A stretch of 64,000 bases of DNA from assembly GCA_024741835.1 (NCBI GenBank), contig JAENRP010000015.1:62001-126000 (forward strand), in the 5' to 3' direction. Within the stretch, counting starts at the first letter, position 1. Each line of letters begins with the position of its first letter. Below, piece after piece: positions 11,835 to 23,741 of this stretch. The notes below the pieces were generated by a model, which saw only the letters and a program-made list of their open reading frames with translations, did no database searches and had not been told where the DNA came from. This DNA comes from Diplocarpon mali (taxonomy: Eukaryota; Ascomycota; Leotiomycetes; Helotiales; Drepanopezizaceae). Made by a program: the position numbers and the translations under genes.

Positions 11835-12599
11835 TTAGTGACCTACGCAGGGACCGATTTCTTAAGATTTCTATCCTTATATAACCTTATCGATCTCTTG
11901 GTTCGCAGATAAGAGACCGGCCTTTAAAATATATCTTTAAAACACTTATAGCATTTTAATTAACTTTAAAACCCTTATCCTTAATCGCCTAGTTATTTAG
12001 AACTATCGATTTTCATTTAGCAACTATTAATAACCTTAGACTTTCCCTTTTCGGCTTTGCTTCGAAAACCCTTATTCTCTTTCTTAATTCCGAGATTTTC
12101 GGAATTTTCGGCTTCTTAGTATGAAAAGTTTAGCAAACCTTATAATAGCAATCTTAAATAGCAGTGGTTTTAAGTACTTAAGTAATACTAAGCGCAAACT
12201 CCAATCGGAAGTGCCTCTTTAAAATCCTTAGAAATCCGAATCTGATAATTCAATCGCTTTAGCTTGATAAAACTCTAAAAATTGCCTTAGAATCGTCTTT
12301 AGAGACCCCTTTATTCTAAAGACTAATAGGAATTGGCCTAAAGGCTAAGAAGAATCTTAGATATAAACCTTATCTTAGAAATTAGTTTTAGATTAGGTAA
12401 ACCTTATCTTATTGCAATTAGTTATAATACTCCTATTAGTTATTTAATACCTACTTAGAATCTCTTAGCAAACTTAGATTAAACTTTTAGCAGAATCCGG
12501 AATTCCACTCTTAGGCTTAGCTTATAAGTAAGAGGATAAAAAGACGTCTTTAAATAACTTAGGACTGCTACCTACTTTTTTAATATTAACGCTTGAAAA
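11835..12599 (+). other. GypB-1 leader
   Basis: About 765 bp between the 5' LTR and the first gag-like sequence. It is AT-rich, with many TTAG/CTTA words typical of RIP. I see no conserved reading frame; a short N-terminal gag part rich in Ser, Asn and Leu may begin near its end. Confidence 0.6.
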
Positions 12600-14300
12600 T
12601 ACTAATAATAATAATAATTTTGAACTTTTCACTAACCCTTTATTTGAATCTTTTTAAACTCGTCTTAATCACTCTAAGATTGACTCGGATTCTAAATGCT
12701 CTTTAAGCCCTTTTGAATCTCGAAGTACTCCTCTTAGCAATCAATCTTATAATATTAAAGCTTCCCCTTTGCCTCTTATAGATTCTATTAACTTAAACGG
12801 TTAGTATAAAATGATAATGGCCGCATTTAAGGCTATTATTAGTCACTTTCCCCTCCTTAATTCCCCTAGCGCTCCTTACTTTATAAGCGCTAATATTACT
12901 GATTTCCTTAAGTAATATAAGGAAACTTATTACGATTTTAATATTATGTAAAAGGATATGATTTCTCGACTTCCTTACTACTATAATTATATAAGCAAAG
13001 ATATTATCAAATCCCTCCCCGAATAGAAAACGCATAGTTTATAGGAACTCCTTATTAAGGCTCTTAAGTCTGAATTCTAAGAATTTGATAGATAGCAGAT
13101 TCGCGATACCTTGGCTTTCTTAAAGGAATTTGTTCTAGTCACTTATACTTTTAAAGAACTTAAAAACTACTATCAGACTTTTACTTATATATTAAATACC
13201 TTAATTAGCTAGAAAATACTTAGCGAAGTTGAAAGAGGCCGCCTTTTCTTGCTTAGATTACTTATTGGCCTTTAAAATAAGATTATTAAGCATTTTAGGA
13301 TCAATAAGCAAGACCTTATAACCTTCGCCTTATTTAAGGAATTCTCGGCCTTTGCTTTGAAATCAGATCTTAGTAAGAGAACTATTAATGCTATAAAGTA
13401 GGAAAAAGCCCCTACTCCCTCCTATACTAAAGACCTTAAGAGCCTGGTTTAAGAACACTTAAAGGCTTTGGAAGTTATAAAGGAGGCAAAGAAGAACCTA
13501 GTGGTTATACCTTTTACTCGCAGTCCTAACCTAGGAGTAAGATCTAACCTTAGAATTGAGGAACTTAAGACCTAATTTGCAGAACTTCGAATCTAAAGCT
13601 TAGAAACTAGGATTAATAATCTCTTATAGGAAAAATAGTATATTCCCTAATTTAGTAATAGGTAAAACTCGGCCACTATAAGCTAATATAGTAGTTCCTA
13701 TTACTAGACTCTTGCTTCTTATCATTCGGAATAACCAGCTAATATAAGAACTTAATAGTTGATTAAAGAAGGAGAAATTAATCCTAACTAGCACTCTGCT
13801 AATATTAATACTATAAGGTATTAAGGGAATAGTAATAGAAGACGACTAACTTGCAACTTTTGTAATAATAAAGAACCTAACTGCGCTCTATATAAGTATT
13901 ACAACGATTGCCCTCTTTTCTATTGTTTTATTAACACTAGGGTTATATATATTAATAAGTATAGGATGCTTTGCATTAGAGATCCTAGGCTAGAAGCTAT
14001 CCTTATTAAAAAGCACTAGAATCGCTTATAATTACAGACTATTCAAATGATAATATATAGTATAAAATAGGACGAGAATTTAGTCGAACGATAGCGTATT
14101 ATAGATATAAACGCTAAAATTCCAACTTATATATATACTAGTCCAATTAATAACCTACCTAAGGGAGTTCTTAAGGACCTAGCTTCTGATTAAATAGCTA
14201 CGGAAGTTAAAGGCATTTCTATCTTAAGATAGGTTAATAATAATGTATCTACTAATATTAATGCTACTTCTGTATTTAGAAACCCTTAGAATACTTAGCG
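12600..14300 (+). pseudogene. GypB-1 gag remnant
   Basis: Plus-strand Gag with RIP stops. The capsid part near 12870-13330 reads APYFISANITDFLKxYKETY followed by RLPYYYNYI, the typical opening of this fungal gypsy Gag. A Cys-rich knuckle is encoded at about 13852-13930 (CNFCNNKEPNC, then Cys at two later sites). A motif-derived TRSPNLGVRS lies at 13515-13545, between capsid and knuckle. The exact start is unclear because the N-terminus has several RIP stops. The minus-strand ORF at 12793-13035 is a shadow. Confidence 0.75.
13516..13538 (-). repeat. 23-bp palindromic motif in GypB-1 gag
   Basis: The plus strand reads ACTCGCAGTCC then TAACCTAGGAGT, the reverse orientation of the consensus. It encodes T-R-S-P-N-L-G-V in the gag frame, in the linker before the knuckle. 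Confidence 0.75.
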
Positions 14301-16545
14301 TCCTTCTAGATCTACTACTCTTTTAATACTAATAAAACTAGCCAAAGTCCAGAAATCAATGCGTGCAACTTAGGAATCTTAATATAGAGTCCAAATGCTA
14401 AAAGACACTTAACAATTTAGAACTGCAGTAGATAAGGATGAAGCCGATATAGTAGACGAATTGATTAAAGATATAATAGATAAAGATGGCTTTAAGCTTA
14501 AAGATTAAGAAGTTGAAGTTATTGCGCGGACCCCTGACCCTAAGCGAAAGAGATAGATATTAAAATAAGAGAAATTCGTTAATAAATACGCTAGTTCAAT
14601 TGCAATAGAGAAAGCTATAGAGAATATTATAGCTTAGCAAATTAACCTTACGTTTAAAGACCTATTTAGTTTGATTAGACGCTTTGATAAAGTGCTAGGA
14701 AAGCATATCCCAGTTGCTTCTAAAGATTTGAATAATAATAAGGAAATGGAAATTGTAATATAAAAGAACTTTAAGAAGCACTTAGCCTTAATCAAATGTC
14801 TTTAGATTATAAAAGACAAAGGAACCCAAAGGTATTACGATATTATAGCAATAGCTTTAATATCTTAGAATATCAATTGAAATTATTTAGCAATTGCGAT
14901 AAAAAGCCCTATTGTTATTTGTTTTATAGAAGAATCAGTTAAAGCAAAGGCTTTGATCGATTATAGTTTAAAAGTTAATGCAATAATTAGAAAAGTGGCA
15001 GAAATGGCTCAATTAATAATCGTTAGCGATCGACTCCTTATTTATTTAACTATCTTTAAATTGAAATACAATTTTAATAGATAGGTGAAAAACGTAAAGG
15101 TTAGAGTCAGAGGAATTATTAATTATACTAACTTTTTAATAATAGAGAATTCTTTAAATGATATTCTTTTAAGAATACCCTTTATTTTAGAATCTCAGCT
15201 AATATTTAACTATCCTAAAGATAGGCTTATAAAAGCTAGCCTTTAAAATACGGATCGATCCTTAAAAGGATAAATAGTTATCGCAAGAGATATAGCCGAA
15301 TTCTAAAATAAGGTTTTAAGAAATGATTAGCTAATATAAGGGCTAGGCTTAATGCTAGTAAAGGAAGGCACTTAGCGAGGAGTTATAGCGAAAGAAAGGT
15401 AAGTTTGCCGATTTTGAATAATAGCGATTTGACTTATAGTCCTAGACTAGGAGTCAAATCTGGAATTTTGAAAATTGGTGCAATTGGAGTTTTATTAGCT
15501 TAACAATTAAGAAAAAAGAAAAATAAGGTAGAGAAGAGAGTTTGTTTTACAAATTTCGATAATTTACTAATCATTTTGAAAAACTTAAAAACTATTTATA
15601 AGCTAGACCCGCAAGTGAAAAATAATAAAATTACTAATAATATTTCCATCTATGCACTTTAAATTAACGACTTAGAAAATCTTTTATTTATTTTTAAAAA
15701 GGAAAATTCGGATCGTTTTATAGGATTTGATAAAAAAGGAAAGAAGTAGAGAAGTATAGTACTAGCTAATATTCGAACTATATATAAAAGCAAGGCCGAT
15801 AAAGTATAACTGGTAGATTAGAGAATCTTTAATAGCTTAAAGCCTAAAGGACTAGATGATTAATTTGAATAAGATAAGAAGCTTCAACCTTTAAAGCTAA
15901 GTAGCAAATTCGACAAGTTTATTATAGGTAGATTTTCTAATAAACTTATCGGATATCGATTAATAAAAGAACGTTTCGATATGCTAAAAATTAGAGAAGA
16001 CTTAATAGAGTAAGAATGCGAACTACTTTATAAAACCTTAATAAATCGAAAGGACGCCTTAGCTTTTAACTAGATAGAACTTGGCCAGATTCGAGAAGAG
16101 GTTACGCCTTATATTAAGATTAAGATAATACCTTACGAAGCCTAGCAAGAGAAAACATTCGAGGTCCCTAAAGCTCTTTAAGAAAAGGTAATCGAAATAT
16201 TAAAGGATAGGCTAAAGTAAAGTGTTCTTAAGTTTTATAATAGCCCTTATAAGAATAAATAGTTCCTAGTTGCTAAAAAGGAGAAGGGAACTTATAGACT
16301 AATAATAGTAGTAGTAGAGATGAACCAAGTAACTATTAAAGATGCTAATATTCCTTCGAATATAGATAAGTTCTTAAATGAATTCGCAGGATTAACCCGC
16401 AGCTCTCTTATTAACTTCTTCTTTAGATATAACCAATTCATTCTTAATGTTAAATCGAGAGATATAATAGCAATTCAAACCCCTCTTAAGCTACTTCAGA
16501 TAATAAGATTACCTTAAGGGGCTATAAATTCGATCGCTTAATTTG
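14300..16545 (+). pseudogene. GypB-1 pol remnant, part 1 (protease to RT)
   Basis: Protease region near 14940-15230: the frame reads KAKALIDYSLKVNAI, matching the shape of a retropepsin ALIDSGAxVN site, so the Asp may be kept. The palindromic motif follows at 15432. The RT N-terminus is at 16050-16545, with the segment EMNQVTIKDANIPSNIDKF at about 16318-16374, and ends in LPxGAINSIAxFV. CopC-2 interrupts right after this Phe-Val; its duplication ATTTG lies on both sides and pol resumes at 23742. Many TAA/TAG stops. Confidence 0.8.
15432..15454 (-). repeat. 23-bp palindromic motif in GypB-1 pol
   Basis: The plus strand reads ACTTATAGTCC then TAGACTAGGAGT, reverse orientation. It encodes T-Y-S-P-R-L-G-V in the linker between protease and reverse transcriptase. 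Confidence 0.75.
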
Positions 16546-16717
16546 TGTCGTGCTATATTTAGAGGTGGATTCTCAGTAGTGGCAGAAGCTTGTAAATTTC
16601 TACTCTAATTGTATATCTGAGCTCCCTTTATAGAAGTGCTCCGTGGCCACTTTAGGGGTATATTACATAAGCCAGTCCTTAGATGCCTTAGTGCCTAAGG
16701 CTCCTTATGGCGCAATA
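16546..16717 (-). repeat. CopC-2 3' LTR
   Basis: 172 bp; the plus strand starts TGTCGTGCTATATTTAGAGG and ends GGCGCAATA. The internal palindrome at 16686-16700 reads CCTTAGTGCCTAAGG: both arms changed together relative to the other copies, so the stem survives. Confidence 0.94.
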
Positions 16718-17002
16718 CACCCCCTAGGTGAGAAGCAGCTCCTAGCTAGGCTCAGCTATAACTAGCGCCAGATCTAGTATATAAGACTCCTTTTTATACT
16801 CCTTAGCTTTTAAAATAATGAAAATTGCTTAACAAAGCTGTAATAAATGAAAGAGGGAGCGCGTTCCAGGTGCTTCCTCTATGGAATGGAAGCTAAATCA
16901 GGTGATAAAGGAAAGTCAACAAAGGCAGCGCGCTTATAAAAGTATGCGTTTTTCCCTTATAAAGCTTTCCTTCCTTATACTTCTTCAAATAATCACTTTA
17001 AA

Positions 17003-17900
17003 ATGGAGAATAGCAATAATAACTCTAAGGAGCGCCCTATTAGGGCTACTATTATAAGCTTCCTAATCGTGCTCCCTTACTCTTACTAAAGACTTATAGC
17101 GAAGTCGTTATACTTAAATATAGCTTAGAGCTTCTTAGCGCGGTAGATAGTAGGAGGATGATAACGCGCCTAAGACGTTCGATGTAGTAATACCCCTAAG
17201 AGGGAGCGCGCCTCCTCCCCTCCCCGCCACCCCTTAGGCTATAGTTCTTAAAACACCGGCGGTCCCTTCTATAGCTCCCTCCTTCTATCGCAAGCCAGAG
17301 CAGGGGCTAATAAGGAATATACCATATAAGGGGTGCGTTTAGAGCTTCCTAGCTAGGAAGTCGGCTGGCGTATGCTTTAATAGCACAGTAGGAGTATGCT
17401 GCTTTTGTTATACAAAAGGAGGCCACGCGTGCTAGGAGCTTCCTATTAGCGCCTTAAAGGCGTAGGAAGATTATATATTCTTATTAGAAGAGAATAATAG
17501 TAACTCCGCAGTACATTCTCAAGCTCCCTCTAAGTGGTTTGCCACTAATAAGCAGTTTAAGGCCTCGCCACCACTAAGAGGAAGGTAAAAGAGGAGCTTC
17601 AAAAGGCGCGCCAGAGAGAGATAGAAGAGGTAGTATTATTAGAGGGTATATTAATTATAAGCTTTCTCATACTATAGCTAATAGCTTCCTAGAACCAGTT
17701 GGTCAAAAGCTCCTGCCGCCGCCGATTATAGCACCTCTTAGCCTTGCCGCCTGCCTTGCAAAGGCTTTTAAGGCTCCTGCGGCTGCTCCTATTATTACTC
17801 CCGGCGTTGCTCCCTAAGCGGCTCCTAGGGCTATGCTACTAAAGGAGTCGGTTGCTTCTCAATAGGGACGCGCCCTTATATTATTCGCAAAGCTATTAGA
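17003..17900 (+). pseudogene. CopC-2 antisense Cys- and Ala/Pro-rich ORF
   Basis: Plus-strand reading matter between the 3' LTR and the end of pol, opposite in sense to pol. At 17373 the frame reads CFNSTVGVCCFCYTKGGHAC, closely like CRCFNSTFGAHC in CopA (52479 onward). An Ala/Pro-rich part follows at about 17690-17900 (LLPPPIIAPLSLAACLAKAF), as in CopA. An ATG at 17003 (MENSNNNSKERPIRAT) is a possible start but in another frame, so introns or RIP-era indels must intervene. The region 16718-17002 before it looks like untranslated 3' sequence. Function unknown; a Cys-rich nucleic-acid-binding role would be a guess. Confidence 0.5.
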
Positions 17901-17959
17901 GGTTCTGATTATCTAAGGGAGTTAGTTTTAAGCCTTCCTATATATTAGTATAAGGAAAA

Positions 17960-20900
17960 TTGAACCCTATCTTACGCTTCCTTCTTACTTGCTATTATAA
18001 AGGAGATATAAAAGGATTATAAAGCATTTAAAATACTAGCTTCTCGACTAGACCTCTTGCGTCTTAAAGGTTCAAAAGCTTAATAAAGCTCTCGAACTTT
18101 TATCAAGGAAGGTTTTTAGTAAGGCCATTAGCGTGCATATCCTTAATAGGGAGATAGGCCACTTGAAAGCTCCCTTTTTAGTACTCCTATCGTAGCTATA
18201 TATTATATATATTAACGTATTAGAGCTTCGTAGAAATCCTTTAAGAGTCTCCTATAATAAGCCGTATTATCTATTGATTATCGCAAAATATAGACTATAG
18301 AGCTTCTACCTTAAGCTATATTTCCTTAAAGAACCGTCTTAAAGCCATTATCTCCTTCGCTATATATACTACTCCTAGGAGCTCAGCCTCTATAGTAGAA
18401 GTAGTAACTGTCGGTTGCTTTAAGGCCTTTTAAACGATTGCTCCTTTAAATAGGAATATAATAAAACCGTAGAAGGAGCGCCTTATCTCTAGATCATCTG
18501 CAAAGGAAGCATCTAACGATACTATTAGGTTATTTGATCTGCTAAATCGATTATAAGTAATTCCTAAGAAGCGTATATTAAAAAGGTAGCATATTATTTA
18601 ATTAATAGCTTTAAGGTATTTAGAGCTTAGGTTTATATAGAAATGAGATAGCTAAGCGATTGCAAAAGCTATATCTAAGCATAGTATAATAGCTATATAT
18701 AAGGCGGAGCCTACTTTTTCCTAGAACTCCTTAATTCTCAAGTAAGGAGCTATTTCGTAGTTCTTTTTAAGTTCGAAGTAGGGGAGCGGCGTACTAGGGA
18801 AACGCCTTATATTAAGGCTAAACCTCTTTGCTATCTTCTCGATATAAGCGTTATAGAGCAGAGTAATTATACCTTGCTTCCTATCTTAAGAGACTCTTAC
18901 CCTTAAGAACCACTTAATATCTCCTATAGCTGTTAATTCGTATGCTTCGCGCAGTCCCTCTATAGTCTTCTAAGCTTCTTTTGCATAAGAGGAGTAGTAT
19001 ATTACTTATATATCGTCAACGTAGAAGGCTATAAACACAGTCCTCTTTTTATTAACGAATATACAAGGCTCCTTACTAAGAGGGGTAAGCTTTAGAGACT
19101 TAAGAGTACTAGTAAAATCCCTATACTAGAGCGCTAGGGAGTCTCGAAGGCCGTATAAGGCGCGATCGAGCTCTACTACCTTATCTTTCTACTTCTAACC
19201 ATCTGGTAAGAAGCAAACAACTAGCGCGCTCTAAGGGTCTCTTTTAGCATTTATAAAGGCATTAATAATATCGAACTATTAGAGCTCTATATCAAATTTA
19301 GCAGCTATTACTATTATAATCCTGAAAGATCTTAATGCGAGCATTACAGCATAGGTAGAGAAAATAGAAGCTTCTTCTTAAAGATCTCCCCTTATTACAA
19401 TTCTTGACCTAAAGCGGCTAATCTCCCTAGAGGAGCTTAGCTTATAGGTAAAGACCCACTTTAGTAGTATAGGCCTTATTATAGCCTCGCTTCTATCGAT
19501 CACTCTTTAGCAATTGCGCGCTTCTAAGTTCCTAATCTTAGTTCTAGCTCCCTCTTTAAATTGCTCTCTAAAAGGATGATTTGCAAGCTCCTTCTAATAA
19601 GTTAGCGCTTTAGGAAACTTGTCTTAAGGTGGAATTAAAAGGGTAGAGTTTCCTCTAGAGCTTCTAGATTGAATCGCCGCGGCAACGACGCAGTATACCG
19701 CTTTATACTCTTCTCTATTAATTCTCGCAGGCTCCTAACTTAGTTAAAAAGTCGATATAAAGCTATTTACCTACTTTAACTAATATGTTTTAAGTTCTTC
19801 GAGGGCTAATAGGAGATCCTTGATATACGTTATATATATAGCATTCCCGCTTCCTCTTCTCCTTTTTAACCTACGGAGCGGTATAGGTACTATTTCCTAC
19901 TCCTTATCAGGCTTCTTACGTTTTTAAAAGGCCCTTATATCAAGTACTTTAAGCTAAGCTTCTATTAGTTTTAAAGAGCTCCCTCTTTTAGTATTACCCT
20001 TAAGAGCTTCTATATCCTAGCATAGCTTCTGATCGATCGGTGCTTCTAATAAGAGCTAGCGTGCTTTTTCACCAGTTGCCTATAGTAGAGCTTCTAATAA
20101 TTAAGGGGCCTGCTCCTGCCCTTGCGATTGCTTAGTCCGTATAGTAACTAGAGGCCTGGTATTGCACTTCCTAGCAGAACTAGCATTTATAATATCGCTT
20201 TCGACGCTCCTTCCAACTATTGATAGTTGTCTTAGAGCGTTTAACCCTTTGCTATTAGGCAGCTGCTCCTAAGTAGCTAGGGTAGAAACGCTATAAGTAG
20301 CCTTATAGGGAACGACCGCCCTTAATAGATCTGAGCTTAAAACTTCTATCAGTAATAAATTAATAGGCTTACCTCCTACTAGGTTATCCGCAGGCTACTT
20401 ATCTAAAGCTCCCTTTATATTCTTAATAATTAACTTAGCGTCTTAAGCTTCTTCCTCCTCCTCCTTAATCATTTATATAATCTCTTTAATAATTAAGAGC
20501 AGATGGCTAGCCACCTTTTCATACTCTTTAAAGTAGAATTTAGACTTATCGAACTCGACGTTTTAAGAGATTATAACCTTTCGAAGCTTAAGCACCTAGA
20601 TCCTATATATATTAGTAGCGCAGTAACCAACTAAGTATCTAATATACCCTTATAGCATAGTCTTAAAAGCTCTCTTATTCTTTAAAGCTTCCTATTCCTT
20701 CGCTAATAGGTACGCGCGCGCTTTATATGCCTTTATATTCTTTTATTCTAGTCTTAAATCGGTAGTAAGCTTTATAATAATCTATAGATTATACCACCTA
20801 AAGTATTGTCTAAACTAAAGCTAAAGCACCTCATTTGGACTCTTCCATCCCTTGCGCTTTAATAGGCCGATATTATAAAGGTATATTACAGCTAGTATAG

Positions 20901-23480
20901 CTTTAGGCCATAGGTACTCCAAGAGGTTAGTAGAGATTAGTATAGTAAGTGCCTTTTTAATAATCTCTACTCCTACTCTCTTAGAAGCTCTATTTAGTTT
21001 ATAAGTATAGGATAGAGTGACTTCTACCTCTATACCTTTAGCTTTATACTACTCTTTATATTTCGATACTCCTTATAAGAGGAATACTAAGGTATTATTA
21101 TCGCTCCTTAGAATACATAGGAAAAGGCTATAATAGCGCTTCACCTATGCTTTAAAAGATTAAAGAGCTCTTAGAATTAGCATTAGGGACTTATAGAGCA
21201 GAGTATATCTAAATAATTTCCTATTAAATTTATCCTTAATTAGGAGAAGCTAGCTTTCTAAGGAGAGGCTCGACGTACTATAGTTAAATAGGTCTTAAGA
21301 GCACTTAAAGAACGGTCTTAGAGCCTTAAAATCTGACTTTCTCTTAAAAGGCTTTTGCTTAGCTTTTGCCTAAGCGTAAGCTTTATAATTGATTTATAGC
21401 TTCCCTTTGATCTTTACCCCCCTTGCGTTTAGCATAAGCTTTTCGAGCGCCTTAGCTCTTAGATGGCCTGATTAAAGGTGCTAAATATCTGTTGAATCGT
21501 TCTTAGCTCTTAAGAATACGCTGCTCTTTAGGGGTTTATATTAGCTTCGCAGACGCCGTTATAAAGTAGGAAAAGCTAGGCAAGTTGGTTAAGTATAGTA
21601 TAGCGAGTTAGGAGCGTTATAAAAGTTGATAGGCTTATATTCAAATACTATAATATTCGACCTACGCTTTAGCTGCTTTACAACTATATTATTATCTATT
21701 ATACCTCTTTAGAGCGTCGCGTCTAGGCCTATATACTATATCCTAGCCTTCTTTAAAAGAGGCTTTAAGATAATATTAATATTAAACCTATCTATAAGCG
21801 CTATATTCCTAAGCTTCAAATCTCCTTTATTAGCAAGAACCCCTTTTATCAGATGTATATCCTTCTCCCTTATTAGTAGACTTGAGCTCCCTGCCTTTAT
21901 ATAGTCCTAGGGATATGCAATTTTTAATGATTTAGGAATTAGAAGCTCCTCTCGATTAATAAGGTGCGTTGCAGCGCAATTATTAAGTAGGGTTATATTT
22001 AAAAGAGCGTAAGGAGCTCTAAGGGTAGAGTATATTCCTAGGGTAAAGTCTTTAAAGAGAGTTGGATCTAAGAGGGCGGCTATAATCTTGGATTTGCTGC
22101 TTCTTAAAGCTTTAGTAGATATTCTTTCCTTAAATTGATCTATAAGAGCTTGTTTAATATAAGAGAGCTTAGCTCGGAGCTCTTTCTATTCCAAGGAAGT
22201 AAGGTTTTTACGTATTCTTTTAACCTTATTATAGCTAGGGAGGTTTTAAAGCGTACCTTCCTTAGCGCTAGTTAAGGTATATTTCAGCCTATTATACTCC
22301 TCTAGGTTCTAGAAGTGATTTTTGACCTAAGGGCAAGGGCACTTTTTAACGCTCCCCTTGAGAGTCTTCTTCGCCTTGCCTTTACTTAATGCTCTTAGAT
22401 TAGTATAATCGCCTACTCCTCTAAGTGAGGCGTATACTTTAAGGGTTGCCTTTAATAAGGAGCTTGCAAGGCTTCGCTCTATTAAGCTTAAGAACTAATT
22501 AATATAGTAGACTATATCTTTTCTATACTTTAGACTTAGCTTATTATCTTTAATAAGCTTTGCCTAGGTCTGCTAGGACTAGGTAGGAGCTTAGTAATAA
22601 ACTGACTATAGAAACTTTATAATCGCAAGGGAGCTTTAAACCTTTAGGATTCTATATGTTTATACTTCCTGGTAGATCTCCTTAAAGCTAGTAAGCTAGG
22701 TCTTCGGGTCCACTTTACTGCTCTTTGTTTTAAAGAGCTTAGTGTTATAGTCTTCTTAAATTGACTCTATTATACTAACCTTAAAGGGGGCTAGTTCCTT
22801 GCGCAAGTACTCCACAATCTATTGAATTGATAGTTTCCCCGCTTCCTTGCAGTTATATTGCACTGCTTAAAGCAATATAAGGTATACTATCTTAGTAATC
22901 CAACGGTATAACTAAGTATAGGAGCTCCTATTCCTTTTCTACGTTTCTACTATAAGATTATATTACATTACTGCCATTTTATACTTTAGCTCTACGTCTT
23001 TAGCTATTGTCTTCGCGGGTAGTAGTAGAGCTGGCGTTTATTAATTGGTAGCTTCCTACTATTAGTATAACTCGTAGTAGCTTTGCAATACTCTTTAGTC
23101 CTATCCTTCTATAATTTTTTCAAGCTATAGCGGTTTTATTTCTAGATCTAGCAGATATAGAGCTTTATTCTTATAAAGCAGAGCTTGGTTTCCCGTCTCT
23201 ATAGTATACAGTTTAAGGTTATTAACCTATCTTAGCTTTTCTATATGCTTCTGAAGGCGTAGAAATTCGGCCTAAAACTCTAGCTTAGCGTACTAAATGC
23301 GCTATAACTTCCTATCCTAGAGTATAACTCTACTAGAGCTAAGCTCTTAAGCTTCTTTTTGCTAGTATTCGCTTATATTGACTAAGATGGTAGGAAGTAT
23401 AGTATTAGTTGGCTAGGAGCGTTGGAACGTTGAGTCAGGTCGTATAATGCGTATAAGCGAGGGAGAATAGATGAAAAATA
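17960..23480 (-). pseudogene. CopC-2 gag-pol remnant
   Basis: Minus-strand copia polyprotein. Gag is at about 22200-23480, with the segment LRLQKHIEKLR and the knuckle KCPCPQVKNHF near 22318-22350. Integrase is about 20810-21700 and ends in YLYNIGLLKRKGWKSPNEV near 20830-20890. Reverse transcriptase is about 18750-19450, where the box reads FYVDDI at about 19010-19025, so both catalytic Asp are kept. RNase H is about 18330-18560, with TVTTSTIEAELLGVVYIAKE. There are many RIP stops and it is non-functional. The start of gag cannot be fixed; no clean ATG is seen. Confidence 0.87.
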
Positions 23481-23554
23481 GTAGTAAAACCTCTTTAAGA
23501 AGTCTTTAAATATAGTAGATTTTTGATCGTTTGCTCCTTAGGAGTTGCGAATGA

Positions 23555-23564
23555 TGCTGATAAC
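23555..23564 (-). promoter_or_regulatory. CopC-2 primer-binding site
   Basis: The plus strand reads TGCTGATAAC next to the 5' LTR, so the element's own strand has GTTATCAGCA. CopC-1 and CopC-3 have TGCTAATAA here. The core resembles the anticodon arm of tRNA-Ile with GAU or AAU at the anticodon. Because RIP turns G into A, the G form is more likely ancestral. Confidence 0.5.
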
Positions 23565-23736
23565 TATTGTATTATATTTAAAGGTAGATTCTCAATAGTG
23601 GCAGAAGCTTGTAAATTTCTACTCTAACTGTATATCTGAGCTCCTTTTATAAAAGTGCTCCGTGGCCACTTCAGGGGTATATTACATAAGCCAGTCCTCA
23701 GATGCCTCAGTGCCTGAGGCTCCTCATGGCGCAACA
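23565..23736 (-). repeat. CopC-2 5' LTR
   Basis: 172-bp partner of 16546-16717; starts TATTGTATTATATTT and ends CATGGCGCAACA. The palindrome CCTCAGTGCCTGAGG at 23705-23719 is intact. Confidence 0.94.
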
Positions 23737-23741
23737 ATTTG

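Larger units (their letters stand above)
16546..23736 (-). mobile_element. CopC-2: complete copia element
   Basis: 7,191 bp, LTRs of 172 bp at both ends (16546-16717, 23565-23736) and a perfect duplication ATTTG (16541-16545, 23737-23741) inside the reverse transcriptase of GypB-1. Read on the minus strand: 5' LTR, primer site, gag, protease, integrase, reverse transcriptase, RNase H, a plus-strand (antisense) ORF, 3' LTR. It is the reference copy for CopC-1 and CopC-3, both incomplete. Confidence 0.96.

Noticed and set aside
12793..13035. Minus-strand 80-codon ORF
   Set aside because: Shadow of the GypB gag, which reads coherently on the plus strand.
16718..20806. A separate copia element next to a shorter one at 20807-23736
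   Set aside because: LTRs at 16546 and 23565 are the same family, and the ATTTG duplication flanks the whole, so this is one CopC element.
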